From NCBI GenBank assembly GCA_027006175.1, contig JALTKS010000079.1, forward strand, positions 81,515 through 145,514: a stretch of 64,000 nucleotides of DNA, given 5' to 3'. Positions 50,000 to 58,704 of this stretch are shown in pieces (within the stretch, counting starts at the first letter, position 1; every line of letters starts with the position of its first letter). The notes under the pieces are model-generated. The model was not told the origin of the DNA. It saw only the letters and a list, made by a program, of their open reading frames with translations, and ran no database searches. The DNA comes from Gammaproteobacteria bacterium. GTDB lineage: Bacteria; Pseudomonadota; Gammaproteobacteria; AKS1. Position numbers and translations under genes: made by a program.

Positions 50000-51490
50000 T
50001 TATTCTTTAGTGCCCAGTTGGATCGCTTCGCTCACCAGACCATGCACACTACCAATCATATCCATAGGGAAGTTGTAGTAAGGAAGTGTTTTTGTAAACT
50101 GACTCTTACAAATCGCACAGATTGCAGCAAGATAGTTTACGTCATTTTCCTTAACTACTTCATTCAGTGCCTGCATACGTGGCATTGCACCTTTAACGCG
50201 CAATTCCATGAGGTCATCCGTTAACAGACCACCACCACCGCCACAGCAGAACGTGCTGTCATGAATTGTTTCAGGCGCCATATCAAAGTAATGATTGACA
50301 GACGCCTTGATGACTTCACGTGGCAGAACAAACTGACCACCAGGTGTATTACCCATACGTGTTGCGCGTGCGACGTTACATGAGTCATGGAACGTGACGC
50401 GTTTGTCATCATTTGCAGAAGGATCCAGGTTCAATGCGCCGCGCTGAATGAGGTCATGGGTGACTTCAATAATATGCTGCGGAACAGGATAGTTTGGATC
50501 CAGAAAATCGAAAGGTCCGGCGATAGTATTCCAGAACTGGTAAGCAACACGCCATGCGTGACCACACTCACCAACAACAATACGTTTAACACCAAGGTCT
50601 AAAGCGGCTTCACGAATACGCCATGCAACGCGTTTCATGTTGTCGTAACTACCAAGGAACATACCGAAGTTACCTGCTTCAGAGGCATGCGAACTTAACG
50701 TCCAGCTTATACCTGCCTGATGCAATACTTTACCGTAACCAATCAAACCATCAATATGCGGTTCAGCAAAAAAATCAGCAGAAGGGGTGACAACAAGAAC
50801 ATCGGCACCTTGCACATCAAGTGGGTACTTAACGGCTACGCCTGTGTCATCTTCAACATCTTCTTCAAGATCTTCAAGTGTCGCTTTTAATGCAGGACCA
50901 GGCAAGCCGAGGTTGTTACCAATCTCGTAAACCTTACCAATAATTTCGTTACAGTATTTTTGACCAACACCGACGGTATCAAGGATTTCACGTGCTGCCA
51001 TAGAGATTTCAGCGGTATCAATACCGTAGGGGCAGAACACAGAACAACGACGACACTGTGAGCATTGATGGTAGTAACTGTACCAGTCATCAAGCACTTC
51101 TTTAGTCAGGTCAGTTGCACCGACCAGCTTAGGGAAGAACTTGCCAGCTAATGTGAAGTAACGTCGGTAAACTTTACGTAACAGATCCTGACGTGCCACA
51201 GGCATGTTTTTGGGGTCAGTTGTGCCAAGGAAATAATGACACTTATCAGTACAGGCGCCACACTTAACACATGAATCAAGAAATACTTTTAGTGAACGAT
51301 ATTTCTTCGTCATATCGCCCAATTTTTCAATAGCAACTTCCTGCCAGTTGTCTACTAACTCATCGGGGTAACCTAATTTTTCCTGAAAGGGCGCACGAGA
51401 GACAAATGGCGCACTGTGTGCCATCGCACCTTCTTTAATAGAGGGAATGACGGGTATGTCTTTCAGCTCTGGTATTTCGTAATCTGCCAC
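50000..51490 (-). CDS. dsrK: DsrK, heterodisulfide-reductase-like catalytic subunit
   Basis: The 496-residue protein starts at a GTG with GGAGAG upstream. It has two ferredoxin clusters (CVKCGACTDKC, CSQCRRCSVFC) and the HdrD-like CCG domains, the second with TFCCGGGGGLLTD and a first at HDSCNVAR. These build the noncubane [4Fe-4S] site for thiol/disulfide chemistry. DsrK acts on the DsrC trisulfide/disulfide at the cytoplasmic face and passes electrons through DsrM. Confidence 0.94.
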   Translation of the reverse strand: MADYEIPELKDIPVIPSIKEGAMAHSAPFVSRAPFQEKLGYPDELVDNWQEVAIEKLGDMTKKYRSLKVFLDSCVKCGACTDKCHYFLGTTDPKNMPVARQDLLRKVYRRYFTLAGKFFPKLVGATDLTKEVLDDWYSYYHQCSQCRRCSVFCPYGIDTAEISMAAREILDTVGVGQKYCNEIIGKVYEIGNNLGLPGPALKATLEDLEEDVEDDTGVAVKYPLDVQGADVLVVTPSADFFAEPHIDGLIGYGKVLHQAGISWTLSSHASEAGNFGMFLGSYDNMKRVAWRIREAALDLGVKRIVVGECGHAWRVAYQFWNTIAGPFDFLDPNYPVPQHIIEVTHDLIQRGALNLDPSANDDKRVTFHDSCNVARATRMGNTPGGQFVLPREVIKASVNHYFDMAPETIHDSTFCCGGGGGLLTDDLMELRVKGAMPRMQALNEVVKENDVNYLAAICAICKSQFTKTLPYYNFPMDMIGSVHGLVSEAIQLGTKE

Positions 51491-51526
51491 CTTACTCTCC
51501 TAAATTCTTTATCGTTATTGCAACGT

Positions 51527-52255
51527 TTAACTAACGTCGTCTTTTGCCCAAGGTGTCACATGACGTTGTTCACGAGGATTATCAACTTGTGTACGTGTTG
51601 GGCTGAAGAATACACCTGGTGCATGAAGTAGTTTGCTGTATGGGAAAACAATCATCAGCAGACCAACCAGTCCAAGGTGAGTTAACAGAATAGGGTCTTC
51701 TGGCATGGGTTGAATATCAAAATAAATCAAACCAAGCATAAAGTTTTTCACTGCGATGACATCGGTACCAGAAACAAATTTCATTAATAAGCCGGTAGCC
51801 GTAATGCCAACGATCATAGCAAGCATTAAATGATCAGATGGTGCAGATATATAACGAACACGGTCAACGAGGATACGACGCGCCCATAGACCAAGGAGGC
51901 CCAGCAGCATCAAAAACCCAGCGTAGATACCAAAAGGTTGAATCATATTAACCCATGTCCAGGGTGTTTCAATGATGTAACGAAGGTGGCGTAATAACAC
52001 CAACAACATACCGAAATGAAATGCCCAACCGAATACCCAGGTCCATTTAGAAGACCTGAATAAACTTTCAAATAAGACCACTTCTCGCCACATACGGTAA
52101 ACAACACCAGCCTTGGTAGTCGGGGCAGGTGTTACAACAATCTTTAGTGGTGAAGGGGTTTTGGCGTATGTATAAATACGGAATGCCAAGCCTGCAAATA
52201 ATATGAAGGCAGCAAAGTAAAATAATACACTATAACCTAATGTCAGCATCGACAT
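51527..52255 (-). CDS. dsrM: DsrM, NarI-like cytochrome b
   Basis: The 242-residue protein has about five hydrophobic helices. Candidate haem b ligands lie in FGWAFHFGMLLVLLRHLRY. DsrM anchors DsrK in the membrane and exchanges electrons with quinone. The length is close to other oxidative-type DsrM proteins. It follows dsrC by 79 bases, a gap that holds a strong hairpin. Confidence 0.92.
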   Translation of the reverse strand: MSMLTLGYSVLFYFAAFILFAGLAFRIYTYAKTPSPLKIVVTPAPTTKAGVVYRMWREVVLFESLFRSSKWTWVFGWAFHFGMLLVLLRHLRYIIETPWTWVNMIQPFGIYAGFLMLLGLLGLWARRILVDRVRYISAPSDHLMLAMIVGITATGLLMKFVSGTDVIAVKNFMLGLIYFDIQPMPEDPILLTHLGLVGLLMIVFPYSKLLHAPGVFFSPTRTQVDNPREQRHVTPWAKDDVS

Positions 52256-52292
52256 CGATTAAATCCTCATGGTGTAACAAAGTTTAAAGCGA

Positions 52293-52312
52293 GGTCGGGG
52301 CGAACCCCGACC
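52293..52312 (-). other. UUCG-capped GC hairpin between dsrC and dsrM
   Basis: On the minus strand GGTCGGGG and CCCCGACC pair perfectly around a TTCG loop, an exceptionally stable RNA tetraloop. Only TCGCTTTAAA follows, so it is not a clear terminator. It could protect the 3' end of dsrC mRNA or cause partial termination, allowing dsrC to be made in excess of dsrM. Confidence 0.75.
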
Positions 52313-52334
52313 CACATAACATGTGCTTTAGAGC

Positions 52335-52670
52335 TTATACACAACCTGTTGGTTTTGGTAAACCAGCATATTTACAAGCTTGCTTGGCAGGACCGTATGG
52401 GAACAATTCGTACAAGTACTTGCTGTTACCTTTGTCTTTACCAAGTTTTTTACCAATTGCTTTAGTCAGTACACGTACTGCTGGTGCAATTTGGTATTCG
52501 TCGTAGTATTCACGTAAGAATTTGATCACTTCCCAGTGACTGTCAGTTAGTTCACAGTCATCGATAGTTGCCATGTGTGAACCAATTTCTTCGTTCCATA
52601 CACTACGGTCAACCAGGTAACCTTCTTCATCAACTTCTACGCTAGTGCCATTTACATCGATATTAGCCAT
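52335..52670 (-). CDS. dsrC: DsrC, canonical two-cysteine sulfur carrier
   Basis: The 111-residue protein has the full DsrC arm: CysB in KQACKYAG and CysA in the penultimate position of PTGCV, 11 residues later. DsrC receives sulfur from DsrEFH and presents it to DsrAB as a persulfide or trisulfide, then is recycled by DsrMK. The loop LGKDKGNSKYLYELFPYGPAKQ distinguishes DsrC from shorter TusE. The AT-rich spacer upstream could carry an extra promoter. Confidence 0.96.
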   Translation of the reverse strand: MANIDVNGTSVEVDEEGYLVDRSVWNEEIGSHMATIDDCELTDSHWEVIKFLREYYDEYQIAPAVRVLTKAIGKKLGKDKGNSKYLYELFPYGPAKQACKYAGLPKPTGCV

Positions 52671-52718
52671 TACTTTTTCTCCTCAAAAATAGGATAGATT
52701 AAAATTTATAAATTTAGC

Positions 52719-53024
52719 TTAGAGCCAAGATTGAACTTGACTGTGGTCGGCTGCCAATTTGACAAAGCCGGCATAGTCCACAAGTTCGATTCCGTCCATA
52801 ACACGCTCATTAACACCGCGTGCACTAACGTCTTCACTTAAAGCGTAAACTTTGACAGTTTTCATAGCATCTTCAACCATAGAAGAAGATGACGCGCCTT
52901 TAAGAGCACCGTAAACACCGTCTTCAATTAATAAGACAGCGCTTCCGTCTTTCGCACAACCAATGGCACGCTCAAGAGAATTTTTGTCAAAGGGTGATTT
53001 ATTTACTGTATGTAAAATTGCCAT
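52719..53024 (-). CDS. dsrH: DsrH, sulfur-relay subunit (TusB-like)
   Basis: The 101-residue protein starts with the family pattern MAILHTVNKSPFDKNSLERAIGCAKDG. The conserved cysteine is in AIGCAKDG. DsrH is the TusB homologue in the hexameric DsrE2F2H2 complex that passes persulfide sulfur to DsrC. It follows dsrF by 12 bases. Confidence 0.93.
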   Translation of the reverse strand: MAILHTVNKSPFDKNSLERAIGCAKDGSAVLLIEDGVYGALKGASSSSMVEDAMKTVKVYALSEDVSARGVNERVMDGIELVDYAGFVKLAADHSQVQSWL

Positions 53025-53036
53025 AATCAGTATCCC

Positions 53037-53450
53037 TTAGAAGTTAAACATGACGTCTGAACTGTCGATGAGGTCAGCCATTTCAGCACGGCTAACGATT
53101 TTGATTGATGACTTTTCAGCCCAATCATCATCTTCATCTTCATATGTCAGTGGCATCAAGTCGTCTTCAGTCAGACCACGTTCATCGAGAGATTCTTTTT
53201 CAACATAAATCTTGTTGACATCGTAATCGCCCAGTGCTTTATAGGTTGGTGCAAAATTCTTTGTACCAATTCCAGTTGTATCCTGACCCTTCATGAGCTG
53301 GAATACACCATCGTCCAAAAATGCAAGTCTCACGTCTTGTTCAAAGGCAGCGCCGATAAGAACAACCTCCAGTGACTCCAATGCGTAAACAGTACCGTGA
53401 GGTGCTTTTCGGTTTACGTAGAGGAATTGTTTTGTAGTACCTTCACTCAT
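53037..53450 (-). CDS. dsrF: DsrF, sulfur-relay subunit (TusC-like)
   Basis: The ATG at 53450 (MSEGTTKQFLYVNRKAPHG) is chosen because the upstream ORF extension overlaps dsrE and AGAGGAA precedes this ATG. The 137-residue product is the TusC homologue of the DsrEFH complex. The family does not need an active-site cysteine; none is visible in the usual position. Confidence 0.92.
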   Translation of the reverse strand: MSEGTTKQFLYVNRKAPHGTVYALESLEVVLIGAAFEQDVRLAFLDDGVFQLMKGQDTTGIGTKNFAPTYKALGDYDVNKIYVEKESLDERGLTEDDLMPLTYEDEDDDWAEKSSIKIVSRAEMADLIDSSDVMFNF

Positions 53451-53466
53451 TTCTCGTATTCCTCTA

Positions 53467-53859
53467 TCAATCGCCGAAGACAACCAGGCGATCTGCCTGA
53501 ATGCCGGCTTCGATTAGCTGGCCAAGACCTGAAATGCGAAATCCTTCCTGGATATTGTCGGCATCTTTGCCGTTACGCTTTGACTCATCCGCATCTGCGA
53601 TGCCACGGCGTTGAGCCGCAGCAACACAAAGGACGAGATCAAGATCATTTTCTTTAGCCAGTTCTGCCCAACGGTTAACAACGTGACGGTCATCCTGAGG
53701 AGGCGTCGTCAAACGTGTGCCATTATTAACACCGTCATGGTAGAAGAATACGCGCGTCACTTCATGACCACCTTCAATCACAGCTTTGGTAAACATATAA
53801 GCTGAGTCAGAAGCCTCGTGCGTGTAAGGACCTTCGTTAATTTGAATCGCAAATTTCAT
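53467..53859 (-). CDS. dsrE: DsrE, persulfide-carrying sulfur-relay subunit (TusD-like)
   Basis: The 130-residue protein has the active-site cysteine in LDLVLCVAAAQRRG (about residue 78), the position of Cys78 in Allochromatium DsrE, which carries the persulfide. DsrE is the TusD homologue. It occurs with dsrFH only in sulfur-oxidising Dsr systems. It follows dsrB by 26 bases. Confidence 0.94.
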   Translation of the reverse strand: MKFAIQINEGPYTHEASDSAYMFTKAVIEGGHEVTRVFFYHDGVNNGTRLTTPPQDDRHVVNRWAELAKENDLDLVLCVAAAQRRGIADADESKRNGKDADNIQEGFRISGLGQLIEAGIQADRLVVFGD

Positions 53860-53885
53860 TTAAGAATACCTGTGTTTCAAATAAC

Positions 53886-54959
53886 TTAGAAACGGATGTG
53901 CGTAGAAGCATTAAGGCTGTTACGCGCACCTTTCCAGTTGTCAATGTGGAACTTGGTGAACGGAAGTTCAGTCAGTTCGAAGAAACGAGGCCAACCGATA
54001 CGTTCAACCCAGTCACCAGTACGTTCCCAATCCAGTGCATCCTTACGGTATGCTTCAAGAATTGTTTTAACGATAGCGGCAGCTTCAGGCCAACGAGGTG
54101 GATTGTTAGGTACGCCAGCAGCAACAAGTTTGTGGAACATAGGCTTGCTACGTGCGTTGGAGTGCTTACCACCAACCCAGATAGCGAGTTTAGAGTATTC
54201 AGCATCGTTAATTTGCATTGGAGGACAAGGAGGGAAACATGCACCACAACAGATACATTTCTTCTCATCAATTTCCAATGATGGTTTGCCATTTACCATC
54301 GCAGGGCGAATCGCCGCTACTGGACAACGTGCAACAACTGAAGGACGTTCACATGCGTTAGCAACCAGGTCATGGTTAATCTTAGGTGGCTTGGTGTGCT
54401 GTACGTTAATCGCGATATCACCTTGACCACCACAGTTGATTTGACAACATGAAGTAGTAATGTGTACGCGGTTAGGCATGTTTTCGTGTGTAAAATCTTC
54501 GTGTAACTCATCCATCAATGCTTTAACAACACCTGATGCGTCAGTACCTGGAATATCACAGTGTAACCAACCTTGAGTGTGAGAAATCATTGTGACCGAG
54601 TTACCTGTGCCACCAATAGGGTAGCCAGCATCTTCAATCGCTTGAATCAGTGGTTCAACTTTTGCTTCGTCAGCAACACAGAATTCCATGTTTGATCGAA
54701 TAGTAAAATGAACGTAACCATCTGCGTATTCATCAGCGATATCGCAAAGAAGATTAATTTCGTATGGTCCAAGCTGACGCTGTGTACCGAAACGCACTGT
54801 CCAAATTTCATCACCGCTTTTCGCTACGTGGCGCAGAACACCTGGACGTGGGCGTTCGTGAAAATCCCAATTACCAAAGTTCTTTTTCATTACTGGGTGT
54901 AAATATTGAAACCCATCCGGACAACCGCTTTCAATTGGATACTGTGGAGTATCAGACAT
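53886..54959 (-). CDS. dsrB: Reverse dissimilatory sulfite reductase beta subunit
   Basis: The ATG at 54959 (MSDTPQYPIESGC) has GGAGG six bases upstream; the ORF-track TTG is discarded. The 357-residue protein shows the cluster-binding SCCQINCGGQGDIA region. An inserted ferredoxin domain has CICCGACFPPCPPM and a nearby RCPVAAIRP. With DsrA it forms the alpha2-beta2 enzyme that oxidises DsrC-bound sulfur to sulfite with sirohaem(amide). Confidence 0.95.
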   Translation of the reverse strand: MSDTPQYPIESGCPDGFQYLHPVMKKNFGNWDFHERPRPGVLRHVAKSGDEIWTVRFGTQRQLGPYEINLLCDIADEYADGYVHFTIRSNMEFCVADEAKVEPLIQAIEDAGYPIGGTGNSVTMISHTQGWLHCDIPGTDASGVVKALMDELHEDFTHENMPNRVHITTSCCQINCGGQGDIAINVQHTKPPKINHDLVANACERPSVVARCPVAAIRPAMVNGKPSLEIDEKKCICCGACFPPCPPMQINDAEYSKLAIWVGGKHSNARSKPMFHKLVAAGVPNNPPRWPEAAAIVKTILEAYRKDALDWERTGDWVERIGWPRFFELTELPFTKFHIDNWKGARNSLNASTHIRF

Positions 54960-55015
54960 ATATGCCTCCAATTCCCTACTTAATTAGTTAAGTATTTCGT
55001 TACTCTCTAATAATG

Positions 55016-55041
55016 CAGCCCGCTTGTTTCCAAACGGGCTG
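55016..55041 (-). other. Intercistronic hairpin between dsrA and dsrB
   Basis: CAGCCCG and CGGGCTG pair in seven positions. After one mismatch three more inner pairs (TTG/CAA) close a TTTC loop. No T-run follows. It lies in the 99-base dsrA-dsrB gap and may influence mRNA stability or processing. Confidence 0.6.
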
Positions 55042-55058
55042 TAAAATTAATTCAAAAA

Positions 55059-56369
55059 TTAACCGGCTTTACGCTGGTTCCACTTTTCAGCTTCTTCGTC
55101 CCATGTATCCATGCGAACATAAGATGACTGACGAGCAGTGGCGATCATGTTTGGATCAACGTCAACACCGATACCTTCCAGGAAGTTAACGAGGCCGATG
55201 CGATCAATCATTTCACCACAACGTTCATGCTCAAGACCATTTTCAGCCCAGAAGTCGATGATTTCTTCAGCGAGTTCAGTTAGCTTTTCGTAGTCTTCTT
55301 CAGTTTCCAGTTTCATGAATGGAATAAGAATTGTTCCCATCAAGTCACCGATTTTAAGTGTACGTTTACCACCAATAAGAATGGTTACGCCTTTGTCATC
55401 ACCAACAGAAAGTGCTTTGGTCATAACGTTGATGCAATGCATACAACGAACACAGTTACGGTTATCAACAGCAAGTTCGTCATCATCACTCAAAGAAAGT
55501 GCGTTAGTAGGGCAACGTGTTACCACATTGTCGATAACGTATTTACGACCTTTATCAGCGATGAAGTTTTTCACTTCTTCCTGGTTTACTTTCATGTCAT
55601 CACGCCATGTACCGATAACAGCCATGTCTGCGCGTTGAATAGAGTTCATGCAGTCGTTAGGACAACCTGAGACTTTGAACTTGAATTTGTAAGGAAGTGC
55701 AGGGCGATGCATATCATCAATGAAGTTGTTTACGAGTAAACGATGAATCTTCATTTCGTTTGCACAAGATTGCTCACAACGAGCCGCACCGATACAGGAC
55801 ATTGCTGTACGTACACAAGGACCGGCACCACCTAAATCCCACCCATAGGCATTGATGTCGTCAAAGAAATGTTGAACGCGGTCGTTGTCCGTACCGATAA
55901 ACATAATGTTACCCGTTTGACCGTGGAATGCGACAAGACCAGAACCCCATTTGCTCCATGAATCAGACAACCGACGAAGCATGTCTGTAGAGTAGTGGTT
56001 ACCAGCGGGTGGCTGTACACGAATAGTGTGGAATTCTTTACACTCTGGGAACATAGGTTCGCCGTCAGCACCCATTAATTCAGTGAAGCGAGGAATGATA
56101 CCGCCGCCGTAACCGAATACAGAGATAGTACCGCCTTTCCAGTAACCCAGGCGTGTGTTGTAAGAATGTTCTAATTGACCAAGAAGGTCGACCATCATGT
56201 CGCCGAATTCTTCTTGCATAGCGAGTCGTTTAATACCCGTTACGAAACTTGGCCATGGGCCTTTTTCCAGTTCGTCAAGATTAGGTGTGTCGTAGAAAGC
56301 CTTCGTAGATTTTTTCTCTGAAGGCATGAACGTATGATGACGTTCAGGGTTTTTTGGTGTATCAGCCAT
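55059..56369 (-). CDS. dsrA: Reverse dissimilatory sulfite reductase alpha subunit
   Basis: The 436-residue protein has a GGAGG ribosome-binding site ending about 11 bases upstream. Cluster/sirohaem motifs are visible: CIGAARCEQSC and VSGCPNDCMNS. An inserted ferredoxin domain has RCPTNAL and NCVRCMHCINV. DsrA is the alpha subunit of the sulfur-oxidising sulfite reductase. It is the first gene of the dsr operon and is divergent from a TauD-like oxygenase gene across a 479-base regulatory gap. Confidence 0.95.
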   Translation of the reverse strand: MADTPKNPERHHTFMPSEKKSTKAFYDTPNLDELEKGPWPSFVTGIKRLAMQEEFGDMMVDLLGQLEHSYNTRLGYWKGGTISVFGYGGGIIPRFTELMGADGEPMFPECKEFHTIRVQPPAGNHYSTDMLRRLSDSWSKWGSGLVAFHGQTGNIMFIGTDNDRVQHFFDDINAYGWDLGGAGPCVRTAMSCIGAARCEQSCANEMKIHRLLVNNFIDDMHRPALPYKFKFKVSGCPNDCMNSIQRADMAVIGTWRDDMKVNQEEVKNFIADKGRKYVIDNVVTRCPTNALSLSDDDELAVDNRNCVRCMHCINVMTKALSVGDDKGVTILIGGKRTLKIGDLMGTILIPFMKLETEEDYEKLTELAEEIIDFWAENGLEHERCGEMIDRIGLVNFLEGIGVDVDPNMIATARQSSYVRMDTWDEEAEKWNQRKAG

Positions 56370-56638
56370 TTTGTGATGTCCTCCTGTTTTGCTACGTCAT
56401 GTAGCCACAGTTATATCCAAATAAAACTAAACTTGTGTTTAACAATTGGGCTGTCGATTACCACTTTAATTATGTTAGCCAAAAAACAACCAACACAACG
56501 GAGCACATCGACACCCCCGTATTCAATGTTGAGCAAGTGTACGCGCCTGACGCCACAGTGAAACCCATCTTTGGGGGTGTATAAAAAAAACTTACCCCTC
56601 CCAAAAGGGATAGACCGCGAAGTCAAATTCAATACCGC

Positions 56639-56661
56639 TTTATCGTCCAGTGAACGATAAA
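56639..56661. promoter_or_regulatory. Perfect 8-7-8 inverted repeat, candidate operator
   Basis: TTTATCGT and ACGATAAA flank a seven-base CCAGTGA spacer. The symmetric layout between divergent operons suggests a dimeric regulator site. I do not recognise the motif as belonging to a known regulator. Confidence 0.45.
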
Positions 56662-56771
56662 CCTTTAATTCTTGCAGTTCAGCTTAACCCCCCATAAGAG
56701 AGACTTTGCCGGCGTGGAATAATACACTAAAGTTCGAGTATTCCAAAAAGTCCGAGTGATTAAATTGGTAT

Positions 56772-56800
56772 TTGAATGGTATTTCTGATTACTCTATATA
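56772..56800 (+). promoter_or_regulatory. Sigma-70-type promoter for the plus-strand cluster
   Basis: A -35 TTGAAT (56772-56777) and a -10 TATATA (56795-56800) are separated by 17 bases, about 50 bases upstream of the TauD-like start. The -10 region TATATATAAGG gives overlapping alternatives. Confidence 0.55.
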
Positions 56801-56848
56801 TAAGGGGCATCAGCTTAGCTTAAAACTTGTACAATTAAAGGGTAAACA

Positions 56849-57742
56849 ATGAGCCAATTCCTTCTCGACAATGAGCAGGCCTATCAAACATGGCGCGCTA
56901 ATAAACTAGGCTCATATCCCCAGTCTGCGAGTGAACTCATTGTTGATATTGCTGACCCAAGAAGTCTAACCACTGCTGAAAAAGATCTAATGTCAGTTCT
57001 ATTTAAGCGCGCTAATATGTTGATATACAATACCAAATTAGGTGAAACTGAGGATAAAGACATTCCTAGAAAGTGTGGTCAACAACTTGGTTTAGCGCAT
57101 CTGGACCCGAATATGCTGGCAGATGACGATGGTATTACCTCGCTCACGGTTGTGCCAGGCAAGCTCAAACGGGGTTATATTCCCTATTCAGATCGGCGTT
57201 TGTTGTGGCATACCGATGGTTATTACAACAAACCAGACCAGCAAATCAGAGCGGTTATCCTTCATTGTGTGCGTCCAGCGGCAGAAGGCGGGGAAAATGG
57301 CCTTGTTGATCCCGAAATGATCTATATTCAGTTGCGCGATGAGAACCCTGAATACATTGAGGCACTCATGCATCCGCAAGCAATGACGATACCAGCCAAT
57401 ACAGAATCAGGTGAAATTACCCGTGAAGCACAGACAGGACCGGTTTTCTCCCTTGATATTGCAACAAACTGCCTCCATATGCGTTATACAGCGCGAACTC
57501 GCAGCATTGAATGGCGAGATGATACCGTAACCCGGCAGGCGGTTGATTACCTTGCCGGCTTATTGAATGATGAAAACCCTTATGTTTTCAATCATATACT
57601 GCAATCAGGTCAAGGGCTGGTTTGCAATAATGTTCTGCACAGCCGAACGGCATTTTCAGATGAGCAGGCTGACGGTGAGGGGCGGTTGTTATACAGAGCC
57701 CGTTATTATGAACGTGTTTCAAGCGATTTAGCGATTATTTAA
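56849..57742 (+). CDS. TauD/TfdA-type Fe(II)/2-oxoglutarate dioxygenase
   Basis: The 297-residue protein has the iron triad of the TauD family: His121 and Asp123 in LLWHTDGYYN and His264 in NNVLHSRTAF. The 2-oxoglutarate-binding arginine is in RLLYRARYYER (Arg279 or Arg283). The substrate is unknown; TauD relatives often attack sulfonates or amines, or hydroxylate amino acids. The gene is the first of the plus-strand cluster divergent from dsrA. It has an AAAGGG ribosome-binding site. The protein has no signal peptide. Confidence 0.83.
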   Translation: MSQFLLDNEQAYQTWRANKLGSYPQSASELIVDIADPRSLTTAEKDLMSVLFKRANMLIYNTKLGETEDKDIPRKCGQQLGLAHLDPNMLADDDGITSLTVVPGKLKRGYIPYSDRRLLWHTDGYYNKPDQQIRAVILHCVRPAAEGGENGLVDPEMIYIQLRDENPEYIEALMHPQAMTIPANTESGEITREAQTGPVFSLDIATNCLHMRYTARTRSIEWRDDTVTRQAVDYLAGLLNDENPYVFNHILQSGQGLVCNNVLHSRTAFSDEQADGEGRLLYRARYYERVSSDLAII

Positions 57743-57760
57743 GCGATAAAGGTGCCGATT

Positions 57761-57964
57761 ATGCTCTATTTGAGTGAAGTATTAATGCAAAATCACGATT
57801 TAAAGACATTTTCTGAGCTCCTGGTCGTGGTTGAAAAAGCAGCACAAACCAGTGGTGAAATTCATTTTAATATGGATGTGAAGCCAAGCTACCCAGACAC
57901 CCCTAACAATTGGGAAGACCGCCTGGAAGGCGCTTTTGCCGGAGTTTATTCGGTAACCATGTAA
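57761..57964 (+). CDS. Small unknown protein
   Basis: The ATG at 57761 is chosen with AAAGG upstream; the ORF track begins at a GTG nine bases earlier. The 67-residue soluble protein contains HDLKTFSELLVVVEKA and ends GAFAGVYSVTM. I recognise no family. It lies 18 bases after the dioxygenase and 32 bases before the next gene, so it is probably co-expressed. Codon use looks like its neighbours. Confidence 0.55.
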   Translation: MLYLSEVLMQNHDLKTFSELLVVVEKAAQTSGEIHFNMDVKPSYPDTPNNWEDRLEGAFAGVYSVTM

Positions 57965-57996
57965 TATAAATCACATTAAGAGTATTACTTAATATT

Positions 57997-58704
57997 ATGA
58001 AATATATAAAGAATGAAGAAGTTAGAGACGCAGACAGTGCTGAAGATGTGCAACAAGCCACCGGCCTGCTCGAAGCGCGTTTACACGAATTAGAACAGGA
58101 AATGACCGAATTACCGGCTGGTTTTGAGCCGAAGCAAAAGGGTGAATTACTGATTCAAACATCGGCCATTCTGGTTGATCTGGAACGCGGCGAAGAAGCC
58201 TTTAACCATGCTCGTGAAGCCTTCGATATTTTTAAAGACATCGAAGACTGGGAAGCATTGGCACAAACCTGTAATAACATGTTTTTAGCGGATCAACCGG
58301 AGTCACTGGCTGCCCTGGGTCAGGGAATTTGGGTCGGCGTTACATTCCCGCAGGTCGATCCTGAGCTAACAGTGGCATTATTACAGCATGTTGTGAATGA
58401 AACACCGCCCGACTCAGATGGCGCAGCATTAGCCGCTGCCGTGGCGCATTATATTGCCGATATTCGTACTGAAGGTAAAAAGCACGAAGATCTGACCTTT
58501 TTCACCAATTCATTGCTGGGAACGGTTGCCAGACGCCATTCAGAGGTTGAATCGCAGGAACAATTTAAAGCCTGGTTCACGCGTATGGAACTGGATGATC
58601 CCGAGAAATTCCTTGTCCGTATGCGTAATGTGATTGATGTACTGGTACAAGAAGACTGGTGGATTGATCGTGATGCTATTTGGGCAACCTTACCGGTTAA
58701 TTAA
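57997..58704 (+). CDS. Unknown helical protein upstream of the Cas6-like gene
   Basis: The 235-residue protein is predicted to be almost all helix. Segments such as KGELLIQTSAILVDLERGEEAFNHAREAF look TPR-like, and the C-terminus is tryptophan-rich (EDWWIDRDAIW). There is no signal peptide, membrane segment or metal motif. Its stop codon overlaps the next start by one base (TAATG), so translation is coupled to the Cas6-like gene and the two products may work together. I cannot name a family. Confidence 0.6.
   Translation: MKYIKNEEVRDADSAEDVQQATGLLEARLHELEQEMTELPAGFEPKQKGELLIQTSAILVDLERGEEAFNHAREAFDIFKDIEDWEALAQTCNNMFLADQPESLAALGQGIWVGVTFPQVDPELTVALLQHVVNETPPDSDGAALAAAVAHYIADIRTEGKKHEDLTFFTNSLLGTVARRHSEVESQEQFKAWFTRMELDDPEKFLVRMRNVIDVLVQEDWWIDRDAIWATLPVN

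Larger units (their letters stand above)
56370..56848. promoter_or_regulatory. Divergent regulatory region between dsrA and the plus-strand cluster
   Basis: No gene is visible in these 479 bases. It contains ACACCCCC (56511-56518) and its inverse GGGGGTGT (56573-56580), a run of eight As next to a TACCCCT heptamer (56594-56600), and a perfect dyad at 56639-56661. A plausible plus-strand promoter ends near 56800. The TACCCCT sequence fits the NarL heptamer consensus but lacks a proper inverted partner. A weak minus-strand promoter (TTGGGA, TATACA) may serve dsrA. Confidence 0.55.

Noticed and set aside
56594-56610. A full NarL 7-2-7 site upstream of dsrA
   Set aside because: TACCCCT fits one heptamer but the expected inverted partner two bases away is absent; it is kept only as a possible single heptamer.
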